Shown: piece after piece, positions 34,315 to 45,308 of the stretch
Position numbering within the stretch: position 1 is the stretch's first letter
Layout of the letters: each line of letters begins with the position of its first letter
From: Tachypleus tridentatus
Taxonomy: Eukaryota > Arthropoda > Merostomata > Xiphosura > Limulidae
Assembly (NCBI RefSeq): GCF_004210375.1
Contig: NC_134830.1
Location: 1,798,001 to 1,862,000 of the forward strand
Direction of reading: 5' to 3'
Length of the DNA stretch: 64,000 nt
The notes under the pieces: model-generated
Database searches by the model: none
What the model saw: the letters and a program-made list of their open reading frames with translations, nothing else
Told to the model about the DNA's origin: nothing
Translations under genes and position numbers: made by a program

Positions 34315-34747
34315 AGTCTCTCTTGGTGTTTGGGTATGATATGTCCGTACCCTGGAGGGTCAGGTTCTCTTTGACCTCTTCCTCCTACCCGTACTTATGT
34401 GGTCTTGCACATTCGAAATTTGTAATTATTTTATTCTTAGGTCAGAGTGGACTGAATATTATTCTGATCGTTTTCAGGGCATTGTGGTACATATATGGTT
34501 ATTATTTCATTCTATTACCACAATGTCAAATTTGTTGGTTTCACTTTTTAATTGATTTTTATTATTTTTATTTATTTATATTACTTTTATTTTATTTTAT
34601 TTTTTATGTTTAGGGCTAACTTCATGTATGAGGTATCTATCTAGTTCGCACAGTAATTCATTTTTCATCCACTTTTTATCGAAGTACGTTATTGCACAAT
34701 GTAGGAGTATCTGGTACGGTTGGTATGTTCGAATATTTGTGTATGAA
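34315..34747 (-). mobile_element. LINE (Jockey-like) 3' end fragment, c3 intron 4
   Basis: The minus strand encodes the end of a reverse-transcriptase ORF: YTNIRTYQPYQILLHCAITY and FDKKWMKNELLCELDRYLIH, similar to the corresponding part of the LINE at 40.2-42.8 kb. A 3' UTR follows (GAACCTGACCCTCCAGGG, then CATACCCAAACACCAAGAG). Relative to c2 it occupies the place of about 2.1 kb of intron 4. Confidence 0.8.
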
Positions 34748-35561
34748 TTGCACAAAGATGAAGCCACCAAAGGACCTGACATTTACTAAATCTTTGGGGC
34801 ATCTTGCCGGTTTAACTTCTGCTAAGACAAAGGACTAGATACCACTGAGAGACCAGTTTCCTTTTATACCGAAGTTAAGGTACCTTACCATTCCCAATAG
34901 CTCAGAAAGACATTCCTTAATAACTCCATAACAACCAACATAAACTTTGAGAAGAACGTTAAAATTCGTTTGTATAAGATTAACGTTACTAATGGAGTGA
35001 CAGTAAGTTTCTTGTAACTTACTTGTGAGTAGATATGTCAAAGTTACCATCAATATCTCCACTGTCAGTTGGATGAGCTTCAGCGATGTAAACTGTTACG
35101 AAATCGGCCACCTCTTGGAACTCATCAATTAGCTATTAAAATAATAAGTATTATTTTTGAGTTAATATGCATTTCTTTTAATCTATGGCTGTTGAAGGTC
35201 AAACTTGAAAGATAAAGAATCAAACACTAAGTTAAAATATTTATTACAATCTCAATATAGTTTTATCTTCTACTTAACTGTAAACGAGAATCCCAAAGAA
35301 TTCAAAGTTATGTTTCAAGAATACCGTGCCATATGATGACCTAAGAATTTCTACATTGTTAGGGCTAAGAACAGAACTATACTTACATGTTTCTATGCTT
35401 ACAGTTCAGGATTTGATTTAAAAACTATTAACACACCTTGATTTGTTTTATTTTACTTCATAATTATAAGTTAAACTTATGTTTATACGCTCCCTTGTCC
35501 TAATAATTATTTAAAGTTTCGTTACCTCGATGAACTCTTCCAAGGCGACCATAAACGGTGG

Positions 35562-35564
35562 TCA
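35562..35564 (-). other. In-frame TGA = selenocysteine codon, c3
   Basis: The context is FGSCT, TGA, PPFM, as in c1 and c2. The exon around it is open and of the same 187-nt length, although the exon differs from the other copies at several residues, for example GRPLVV for DRPLVV. Confidence 0.92.
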
Positions 35565-35975
35565 AGTACAACTGCCGAAGTTTACCACTAGAGGGCGGCC
35601 TGCTTTCATAAAATCAAGTAGAGAACACGACGACTGGTCTACTGCATTTATAAGTTTCGGGTTAGGTGCGGGTTCATGTAATGAAGCTGTTTTGAAAGCA
35701 TCCTTTAAGGTTCTGTGAAGAAAAGAAAGATATACTTCGAATGTAGAAATACCATTTACATTGTCTTAAATACTAAGTGTATTAAGTAAACAAATCACGC
35801 ATAAAAAATATGAAATGAGAACAGAATGGGTTGGAAAGCTCTTTCCACAAGCGATGGTCAACCAAAATTGGCGAAATACCGAAACGTTTTCTTAAAATTA
35901 TCGAAATGTAAAAAAAATTTATCCATAAGTTTGTCAAATACGATGCAGGAAGCGACCGTCGTAAACGCTCGACAG

Positions 35976-36255
35976 GATTGTTTGTTTGTTGATGTTTTTT
36001 ATTTCGCGCAAAGCTACTCGAGGGCTATCTGCGCTAGCCGTCCCTACTAAAGTAGTAAGAAAGTGTAAGAAAGAGAGAAGGCAGCTTGTCATCACCACCC
36101 ACCGCCAACTCTTACCAACGAATAGTGGGATTGACCATCACATTATAACGCCCTCACAGCTGAGAAGATGAGCATGTTTAGTGCGACGGGGATTGAACCC
36201 GCGACCCTCAGATTTCGAGTCGCACGCCTTAAACCACCTGGCCATGCCGGGGCAC
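35976..36255 (-). mobile_element. SINE family A with perfect 12-bp target duplication, c3 only
   Basis: A reverse-oriented full copy is flanked by AACGCTCGACAG at 35964-35975 and 36256-36267. c1 and c2 have the uninterrupted site (AAACGGTCGACAGACAT), so the insertion followed duplication of this segment. Confidence 0.95.
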
Positions 36256-37291
36256 AACGCTCGACAGACATAACAGTTCGCAATACTTGCCAGGTTAGCT
36301 GTTGTCATGAGAACAAAACATTTGAATCTTAAATTTCGTTCATTTAAGACAGAGTGACAAGTACAATTGTTTCTTGAAGTATTTTTACAAGTGGTTTTAC
36401 TTGTATTGAATAGTGTGAAAAGCATGTAAACAAGGTTGATACGAATCTTCTCTAACACAGAATGAACATCTTGAAAAGTGAGAAAAATAAACACGTTTAT
36501 AAGAATTTTGTTTTAATGTGGAACCTCCCGTTGGAAAAGGATTTTCTTCCAAAGGTAAAATAATTATATTCGATGTTCAAATATGCCGTTATTCTGTTAA
36601 CGTCTAAGCACAGTACAACTAGTTAATTATTAAACACGTTTTATTTTGCTAAGTATAGTTATATTTGTAAGAGACTTACTGTTGTATGTTCAGTTTAGTG
36701 CCTACGTTTGAGGGTGTAGTTTTCATATATTCTTGACTGTGTATTGCACAAGTCTCGCCTGTTCTCAAAACGTGTAGAGAATTCTTAGAAGAATCAACGA
36801 TATTTATTTACAAAAACACATTAGATAATTCTTGCAAAGTGAACATTGATGAAGGTTCTAGAGACTTACATGATTTGTATAAAAGTAACGAGCCCAGAGA
36901 AAATTATTATTGGACAGCAACAGTGATTAGAGAACATTAATGGAGAAAATATAGAATTTGAACAGGAACGTTTTTTAGATTTTGAACACTACAAACCGTT
37001 CAACTTCAGTGAATTACGTCGGACGTTAGAATTTCTACAAGAACATTAAATACCTTCATCATCACTTGTTGTGGGGCCGATCAAGAAACGGCAGATAGCT
37101 AGCTTAAGCGTAGTGTGACACTATTATTCAGAATTAATTTGTTCGTCTCGAGACTGGGGTGTAGATAAAATAAGTTAGTTCTAGACCGGATATAAGACTC
37201 AGGGGTTCGTGATGACGAGAAACCCACTTGTTGAGAAATTATATGCAAAAACGGCTCGTTTGGGCTGAGAAAACACTTTACGTAGAAGAGC

Positions 37292-37329
37292 GAACAACGT
37301 TTCGACCTTCTTCGGTCATCGTCAGGTTC
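37292..37329 (-). ncRNA. Hammerhead-ribozyme-like motif, left arm
   Basis: Reading the minus strand: GAAC, CTGACGA (CUGANGA box), stem II GACC with GGTC around GAAGAA, GAAA, CGTT, and GTTC pairing with the first GAAC as stem I. Stem III is minimal (AC/GT), as described for Penelope-associated hammerheads that are thought to act as dimers. Activity is not shown by sequence. Confidence 0.7.
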
Positions 37330-37835
37330 ACAAAGAAAGAGGTAACTGACCGGAAGCTGACCACATGTTTGAAAGGGGTTGTGTAACTGTGTGTCGAAAT
37401 GTAGAGGGCGGTATTAGATGTTTGAATATATAATTTTATTTATTATATTAATATAGGTATAAAGGCGTTCCTTTATATTGGTTTATTTTGGGTTTAAGTT
37501 GTTGTATAAGTAAGGCTTCTTTAATTTTACGTTTGTTTATGTTTGTTTCTCTATTTAGTATTTGAGTGTTTTCTATGGATATGTTGTGTTTATTTGACTT
37601 GCAGTGTTCGAAAACGTGTGAAGGTGACTTTTTATGTTCTTTGAATCTGGTTTCCATTTTTCTACTTGTTTCTCCAATATAGAAGTCGTGGCAGTTATCA
37701 CTTTATACCTATATTAATATAATAAATAAAATTATATATTCAAACATCTAATACCGCCCTCTACATTTCGACACACAGTTACACAACCCCTTTCAAACAT
37801 GTGGTCAGCTTCCGGTCAGTTACCTCTTTCTTTGT

Positions 37836-37873
37836 GAACCTGACGATGACCGAAGAAGGTCGAAACGTTGTTC
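37836..37873 (+). ncRNA. Hammerhead-ribozyme-like motif, right arm
   Basis: Same core as the left arm, in opposite orientation: GAAC, CTGACGA, GACC/GGTC stem, GAAA, CGTT, GTTC. The two motifs face each other across the insertion. Confidence 0.7.
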
Positions 37874-38224
37874 GCTCTTCTACGCAAAGTGTTTTCTCAG
37901 CCCAAACGAGCCGTTTTTGCATATAATTACTCAGGGGTTCGATTCCCCTCGGTGAGCTCAGCAGATAGCTCGATATGGCATTGCTAAAAGAAAACACACA
38001 CACACACATAAGACTCAGTGTTGTTTTTACGTTTGTAAAATTCGTGTATATAAAGTATCTTTTCTGATAACTCTTAGTAATAACTGATATTATAAATTGT
38101 ATTATTTTTTATGTTTGTACAGTAAAATATATTTTTTTTATTAAAAAAAAGAAAATTGTGTTTGTCAATCTTGTTGGCAAATAAGATTAATTTAATATAT
38201 TAACATTTCATTCACCACTAACCT

Positions 38225-38505
38225 GGCCCGGCATGGCCAGGTGGGTTATGGTGTTCGACTCGTAATCTGAGGGTCGCGGGTTCAAATCTCCTTCGCAACA
38301 AACATGCTCGCCCTTTCAACCATGGGGGTGATATAATGTGACGATCAATCCCACTATTCGTTGGTAAAAGAATAACCCAACAGTTGGAGGTGAGTCGTGA
38401 TGACTAGCTGCCTTCCCTCTAGTCTTACACTGCTAAATCAGGGACGGCTGGCGCAGATAGCCCTTGTGTAGCTTTGCGTGAAATTCAAAACAAACGAAAC
38501 CAAAA
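38225..38505 (+). mobile_element. SINE family A, c3 intron 2
   Basis: Sister of 8345-8625 in c1, nearly identical. Confidence 0.9.
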
Positions 38506-39679
38506 TTCCGCTTATTTGAGATAGTAATACGTTAAAATATGGAAATAATAAATCGGAGACTCGTAAGAAATAAATTATAATACGTAACATATTACGTATA
38601 CGTCATACGAAAGATAATATGAAACTTGCATATGAAAATAGCTTCTCACACGGTTCGATGAAGTGGTATATTTGAAAATGCCTTCTTGAGAAATATCAGT
38701 CTTCTTATAAATAACCTTCGTATTGTTTGCCAACGTTTTCCTCAGGCTTGGAAACAGGAGCACCCCGACCTTAATAAGAGCCACTGTGGACACAAACAAT
38801 AGCAAGCGAACCTGAAAATATACAATAAGTGCTTTATATCGTTGTGGCTTACACTGTGCTAATAGATAAATTAGTGATTTTAAAGAGAAGCTTGTCTTTG
38901 AGGGATTAACAGAAGAACAGCGATGATTTTATTGTGCACTCTAAACCTGGTCTATAAAGGATTCAGGGGAACAGCGACTATTTATTGTAACCTAAACCTG
39001 GTCTTTGAGGGATTACCAGCGATTGTACGTTGGAATATGGCAAAGTATAGAATTTAAAAAAACAACATCTCAAGAACATGACAAGTTTCAGATATGATTT
39101 ATTCTAATCAAGGCCGTTAATATATTGGTTGTTTCGTCGAGGTGGCCTTACAGTTGTTAAGTGTTTGTTCAGTTGCTGTAAGTACTAACTGGTTGCCATT
39201 AACGTAGTGTGTAATTTAAATCTACAGCAGTGAAGAAAGTTTCAGATAGATATATTTTTTCGGACATCCAGATTTGTTCCGACAAAACTCTCACTTTAGA
39301 TTTGTAAGTCTTGCGAAAGACTACGTATTATTAATTACAAGGTTTAATATATAGTAATAATAATTACAAGCTCACCTCTGTTCACAAGACACCACAAATA
39401 TTTTATTTTCCCACGAAGAAGGGTTAACAGAGAACGTATAAAGACTATATCAACAAAATTGTTTAACTTTTTTTTGACAACTTTTCAAGGCGCTGTCGTA
39501 ATAATCGATATTGTTTGGAAAGTTTAAGTATTTGGTAAAATGAAGAATGAAAACTTCAGTTAACTACAATCAAAACACTATTACTTTAGTTGCATTTTTA
39601 CACGTGTTCTCATGAAGTGTACAAATAACACTCGCTTGCTTACTTTCACCCCATCTTTCTCTATTGAACAAACATGGGA

Positions 39680-39945
39680 CCCGGCATGGCCTGGTGGTTA
39701 AGGCACTCAACTCGTAATCCGAAAGTCGCGGGTTCGAATCCCCGTCACACCAAACATGCTCGCCTTTTCAGCTGTGGGAGCGTTATAATGTGATGGTCAA
39801 TACCACAATTCGTTGGTAAGAGAGTAGCCTAAAAGTTGGCGGTGGGTGGTGATGACGCTGCCTTCCCTTTAGTCTTACACTGCTGAACTAGGGACAGCTA
39901 GTGCAGATAGCCCTCATGTAGCTTTGCGCATAATTCAAATGCAAA
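39680..39945 (+). mobile_element. SINE family A, c3 intron 1
   Basis: Sister of 10655-10927 in c1. The c3 copy differs in its 3' half (GTGATGACGCTGCC and TAATTCAAATGC). Confidence 0.9.
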
Positions 39946-39978
39946 TAACCGAACAAACATAATACATACAGAAAATTG

Positions 39979-40165
39979 TAGTTGTGAAAAACGGATGGTA
40001 TGAGTAGAGAAAGCACAATGTAGAGTAGCGAACAACGTTTCGACCTGACGATGACCGAAGAAGGTGGAAACGTTGTTCACTCCTCTAGATTGTGCTTTCT
40101 CTACCTACAACAGCTGTTTTTTACATATAAATAATTTTCTCTACAAGTGGGTTTTCTCGCATAAT
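39979..40165. mobile_element. Penelope terminal-repeat hairpin, c3 intron 1
   Basis: Two inverted pieces of the Penelope terminal repeat meet within about 100 bp: GAGAAAGCACAATGTAGAG is mirrored by CTCTAGATTGTGCTTTCTC. The end GTGGGTTTTCTCGCAT matches the outer boundary of the 37210 element. The plus strand has CTGACGA at 40045-40051 followed by a GACC stem and GAAA, so a hammerhead-like core is present here too. Confidence 0.75.
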
Positions 40166-42776
40166 GGATAATACATGCAGATTTTTGGTATTGGCGAGAG
40201 AAAGATAGGCAGAGATTTTCAAAGCTCTTAAGAAATGAGAACTTACAGCGGTATCTTTTGTGACATACCAGTAAACTACTACAAACGTTAACAAAGGAAA
40301 AACAATAACAAAAAAAAAAAACACTCAGAACATCAAACACTTTGAAGCTAAACCTCGTCAGAAAGTCTGTGAGCTGAGCCTGTAAAGACACCGTAAGAAA
40401 CAAAGCGAAACGAAGAAATTACCTCTAAAGTAGAAATACAAAACCCGGGACGAACAAGCGCACTAGGACTAAAACAAAGTAAGTAGGTGGCCTTAAATCA
40501 AATACTGAATTAGACTAAAGGAAAACAAACTCTTAACCCGTGATGTTGCTTTGTAATGAAACAACAAACAACTATCCACGGCAGGTAAAGACAATAACAC
40601 CAGAAAAGAACGTAAAGCTCGAAGGAAAATTATTAAATTCCACTGAAAACATGAAGACGATTTGGAAGATACTTCTAATACTGCGGTAACGAAGCAGGTA
40701 TAACTACAACAGAAACCACTGAATAGAACACTCACGATGGATTTCAACTGGCCACATCAAAATGCAAAAGACAAACCTCAACACAAAGAGATAAAACACA
40801 GAATAATAATTAAAAATTATACCATCTCAACACTATCATAATGGTAGGAATTCCAGAAACGTATAATCAACTGGCAGCAGAGATCAAGCGCTGTAAACCG
40901 ATGTGTCTTCGATCTCACCCGCCATAAAAATACAATCTATAGAAAAAAAAAATGTGACCAAAGTCAAATAGGAAGGAAATATAATTAAACCATCGGGTAC
41001 CAAACAAAATTAGGAAAATAAAATAGTTATCGATAATCACTGTTAAATAATCACGGAGTGACTTCAAACAGCAGCCAATACCAAAACAACAACATAAATA
41101 ATGCATGGAAACCGCACAAACAACTAATAACATTAATCAAGCCTAGACGTCAATTAAGAAGAGAATTCATGGAGACAAGAGAACTAAAACACAAATAAAT
41201 AAAATAAGAAACCTAATCAGAGCAGAAGTAAAATTATTAAAAATGGGATAATTAATGAAAAAAAACAGATCCGAAACAATTTTGGACAAACCTTAAAAGA
41301 CTCACAAACATAACAACAAGAAAATACAAAACACAATTATACCTCAGCAACAAAGAAAGAGCAGAAGTATTCAAACAACAACATGAAAACAAGTTTAAAA
41401 CACACAAAGACCCAGACCAGCGGTCTAGGGAAAATTCTTGGGAGAATAATCAGTAATAGACTCTCCACATTCTTGAAGATAACATCAAAATTACCAGAAG
41501 AACAAAATGGATTCAGAAAATTCAGACAAACAACAGATCATTTAGTTAGATTAACCGAAGAAATTGTTAATCGTTTTAATAAACAGAAATGCACTGTCGC
41601 TTGCTTTCTCGATATTGAGAAGGTTTTCGACACATAACGGTCTCCTGTTCCGAATGCAAGATGTGTGACTACCACGGGGAATTATTCGCTGGCTGTCAAA
41701 CTTTCTGGAAGACAGAATATGTACAGCTAATGTTGAAGGCACCTTTTCAGAGTGTTTTATTCCAGAAATTGGTGCCCCTCAAGGATTAGTGGTTAGCCCT
41801 GTCCTATTCATCATGTACGTGAATAATATGCCTCAAAAAGATCCAAATAATGGATCTGACAGTCGCTGACGATGTGGCAGTCTGGAAAATGCACTAACAC
41901 CAACAATAGCAGCCACAAATATACAACCACAGTTAAATAGAATAAACGAATATTGTCAAAAATATAGAATCAAAATAAACATAATAGTAGCATTCACACA
42001 GTTAACTAGACACAAAAAAGCACAACCAGAGATCTATATGAATGGAGCACTCCTTCAGACTGCTACATCTGCGAAATGTTTAGGACTAACATTTGACTCT
42101 AAGCTAACATGGGTAAACCACACAATATTAAAACAAAAATTTGCGAAGAACAAACTATGCCAGAAGTTTAACTGGTAGTAACAGTGAAGCAACACCTGAA
42201 AACATCCTACAAATATACAAAACATATATAAGACCAGTAATTGACTATACAGCCCCTGCATGGATAAATATTTGTAAAAAACTAGTACAAGCCAAACAAC
42301 AAACAATACAAAATACACTACTCACAACAACTTTTAAAGTATGCAGAATTACATCAGAATTCATGCATAAATACGCACACGTAGCAACAATAGCAGATAG
42401 ACTCCTACATAGTACAACAAATTACTTTGACAAAAATTGGAGAAAAAATGAACTAGTAAGCGAACTAGACAGGTATTGTTTACATGATGAGGATAGACCT
42501 AAACACCTTTCCCCAGTAAATATATATTTTCGAAATAAAACAAAAAGGCCACCTATAAACTCGACTCCACATTAGTTTAGGGATTAGCTAATAAACATTG
42601 AAAGGGATTTATGTGAATGTTTTATAGTTGATACCCATCCAATGATCGTGCAAATAATTATGGAACTATAAAGAGAAATTATTTATTTGCACCAAGTGTG
42701 TGTGTAGAATGGACATACGAAACCTGACCGTCCCGGGGATATCAACATTAATACCCAAAAAAACCATGAGAGAATT
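40166..42776 (+). mobile_element. LINE (Jockey-like non-LTR retrotransposon), degenerate
   Basis: Plus-strand frames show reverse-transcriptase blocks: LGKILGRIISNRLSTFL, EEQNGFRKFRQTTDHLVRL, then FLDIEKVFDT (41383-41637). GAPQGLVVSPVLFIMYVNN follows near 41770, a degraded ADD-type active-site segment near 41865, and LGLTFDSKLTWVNH near 42080. The C-terminal domain is 42141-42575, ending KTKRPPINSTPH. Several stops and frameshifts separate these blocks, for example the stop at 41635-41637. A recognisable endonuclease domain is absent or too decayed. A 3' UTR follows to about 42776. Confidence 0.85.
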
Positions 42777-43085
42777 ACATACAGAGGTAAATGACTTATT
42801 TGCACAAACTACGAAACTCTAACATTATGATCAATAATAATAGTGTAGTTTAATTTGTATTTCACACTGTTCGAATCATTTCCTAAATTGTAAAGAAGGC
42901 GCTAGTCATTAGGTTACGCTCTCTTCCAGCCTATCTTTTAAAACAATAAAACTACATTACGAAACGCCTGTAATAATAGATATGTCTAAATATTTATTAT
43001 TATGGTAATGAATCGGTGCATTTAACGTGAGCTTTATATTATAGGTTACATGTTCACTTATTTTCAACATATAATACGGTTCGTT

Positions 43086-43356
43086 TGTTTGGTTTGTTTT
43101 GAATTTCACGCAAAGCTAGACGAGGGCTATCTGCGCTAACTGTCCTAATTTAGCAGTATAAGACTGGAGGGGAGGCAGCTAGTCATCACCATCCACTGCA
43201 AGCTTTTGGGCTACTCTTTTACCAACAAATAGTGGGATTGACCGTCACTTTATAACGTCCTTACGATTGAAAGGGCGAACATGTTTGGTGTGATGTGGAT
43301 TCGAAGCCGCGACCCTCAGATTACGAGTCGAGTGCCTTAACTGGTCATGCCGGGCC
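43086..43356 (-). mobile_element. SINE family A (minus), c3 intron 1
   Basis: Sister of 11303-11569 with the same TACGGTTCGTT target duplication (43075-43085 and 43357-43367). Confidence 0.9.
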
Positions 43357-44757
43357 TACGGTTCGTTAATCACTTCTTATGTATCACGAAAAAGCTTCAC
43401 TTATACAAAATACATTCGTTATCAATACACCCGTTTAAACATCGACCAAAAGACATTTTGATATATACAGCGCAATCACTTACCGCTGCTATTGCCAACT
43501 TTACTATTCTGAGGTTTCCTAATCTTCCTCCAGGGCGTTTGAATTTAACAGAAAGAAATTCCAAGCCTCCCATTTTGTCCCATAAAATAAACTTTTCTTA
43601 AACGAGTTTCCTTGCTAAGAAATCAAAGTAAATAGAAACTCTAGAATTTATAAAATCACTTCAGTTTACAAATCAAACCGGTTGGAATAAAAATTAATTT
43701 AAAAACTAGAGATGACCAAACACTACTGAGTCAATGAAAAATACACAATCACAGAGAAAAAAAGATTAAAATATATTTTAGTTTTAACAAAAATAAAAAA
43801 AAACAATTTTAATTAAATCTACTGTATAGTACTTGAAGATTCAAATAAGTAGTGAAAGCTAACTACTACGACTATCAAAAATCGACGACAGGTTCTCCGT
43901 AAGCCTTTTTGGTTAAATATTCTTCAGGCCCCGAAAGGGTATGGAAAATAATCAGGGACTATCAGAAACCTCTGCTTCTCTTCACCCTACTTCGTGCCCA
44001 CTTGATAAACAAACTGCATTAAAAAGTCTCCAACTCGTAAATAGATGTGTTTCTTCAAATTGCCAGGAAAAACCGAGTATTACATGCGAACCGAGAGCAA
44101 AGTTCACAATTCAAAGTTATAGAAGATAAGATGAGAACTACTAGTATGCCAAGGTGATGGCTAGATTTGAATGTTTTAATACGTTCCCTGATGTTTGGTA
44201 TGATTCTTACTTTATATAAATAGTCAGTGAATTATACTTTGGAAACCGAAATATTGTTACTTGGTTTGTTGGATCGAATGTATGAAGTAATGACTGTTAT
44301 CAGATTGGAAATATATTATGTCTATAAGGAATTAAACCACCAGTTTTAAAACTTACCACAAAATACAGTAACGATCTACTACTCTATAACAACACGCTTC
44401 CTAGCACTAATAAAAGTCTATGGAAACATACTCATTGTATTACTTATAAGATAACATGTTAAAACCTTACCCTATTTAGACAGACACACGCTGTTCTCGT
44501 TTCAAAACCTTGTCTGTGGGCGTGCAATACAGATTACCATACTAGTAGCAGACTCTGTTCACGTGATTTGTGTCGTCAAGGTTACACAAGAAATCGTGAA
44601 AATATTTATAATATTTTATAATTGTGTTGCTAAACCGACTCTAAATTATTTTGTGCTTTGTAATTTTTAAAACATTTAACTTATTGTTTCTTAAGTTTAT
44701 AACCCATTTATACTTGTTTTCGTGAACAAAGATAAAACACTCGTGATATATAATACA

Positions 44758-44880
44758 AAGTCCTCCGCTGGGGCAGAAGTAAGTCGATGAGTCTCTAGCA
44801 CTTAAATTACGGGTCCGATTCCACTTGGGGAAACCAAACAGTTAGCCGGATGTGGTTTTGATATATAAAAACACACACAT
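44758..44880 (+). mobile_element. SINE family C, upstream of c3
   Basis: TCCTCCGCTGGGGCAGAAG, TAAATTACGGGTCCGATTCC (B-box region), CAGTTAGCCGGATGTGG and an ACACACACA tail. It is the fuller sister of 26832-26935. Confidence 0.72.
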
Positions 44881-45128
44881 AGAGCAAAATATTTCATGTT
44901 AGAAAAAGCTTCGTGACACAATAGTCTGTGAAAACAAGCCTGAGGTTGTTACTAAACACCTTCAGTTTATTTAATCTTATTGTCTCACAGCTGTGTTGTT
45001 TTAGACATAGAAATACGCAATAATATTTTGAATTATTTATGGACGGAATTAACTCTATTATAAAATAGGTGGTAGAAGTAAACCACCAATTCGCTAAATC
45101 TCAATAGCCGTTTCGCCACATATGAAGA

Positions 45129-45308
45129 ATGGCGACCGTGTTGGACACCGTGGCTGTAAACATTATAAATCTAAATTTCAAGGGAAAACCAAATAATCCA
45201 GTCGTCGTACGAGAGCTTTGGGTGTATTATATTACAACAGCTTTTTACAAATCATATAAAATCAATAAGTCACTTGGCAACCACAGTCGATATACTCATG
45301 GTCGGACG
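45129..45308 (+). CDS. Putative first exon of an unidentified gene (copy near c3)
   Basis: This is the sister of 27184-27363. It begins MATVLDTVAVNII, ends NHSRYTHGRT and runs into a GTATGT donor, with the c3 deiodinase ATG 1.56 kb away on the other strand. This copy has single-copy sequence on its 3' side, but only transposons and then a gene on the opposite strand follow, so the rest of the gene is not seen. Function is unknown. The preserved frame and donor in both copies are the only support. Confidence 0.45.

Larger units (their letters stand above)
37210..37928 (-). mobile_element. Short Penelope-like element with inverted terminal arms
   Basis: The 719-bp insertion is flanked by a 13-bp target duplication. 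Its left arm (about 37233-37459) and right arm (about 37705-37927) are inverted copies of each other. The interior minus strand (37448-37657) encodes the C-terminal side of a GIY-YIG endonuclease domain as found in Penelope-like elements (HKKSPSHVFEHCKSNKHNIS region). No reverse transcriptase is present, so it is a short derivative. The near-identical arms and clean target duplication suggest a fairly recent insertion. Confidence 0.85.
37190..38015 (+). mobile_element. SINE family C split by a Penelope-derived insertion
   Basis: The SINE sequence runs to ACTCAGGGGTTCG at 37209 and resumes with the duplicated ACTCAGGGGTTCG at 37929-37941. It then continues through CAGCAGATAGCTCGATATGG to a CA-rich tail. 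c1 has the unsplit copy at 8048-8135. Confidence 0.88.
32696..43573 (-). pseudogene. DIO: Iodothyronine deiodinase-like selenoprotein, copy c3 (two exon 5 frameshifts)
   Basis: Exons (minus): 43573-43484, 38811-38630, 35712-35526, 35132-35023, 33665-33481 and 32746-32696. Exon 1 starts MGGLEFLSVKFKRPGG. Exon 2 is nearly the c1 exon. Exon 3 carries FGSCT-TGA-PPFM. Exon 5 is 185 instead of 187 nt: one T is lost from the TTTT run near 33567 and one C from the CCCC run near 33500, so the frame ends shortly after NEANK. Both losses are in homopolymers and could be consensus errors. Intron 2 has a GC donor (AT/GCAAGT) in place of GT. Intron 1 contains Penelope and LINE insertions, and intron 2 a SINE and a Penelope-derived insertion, which makes this the longest copy. 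Confidence 0.8.
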
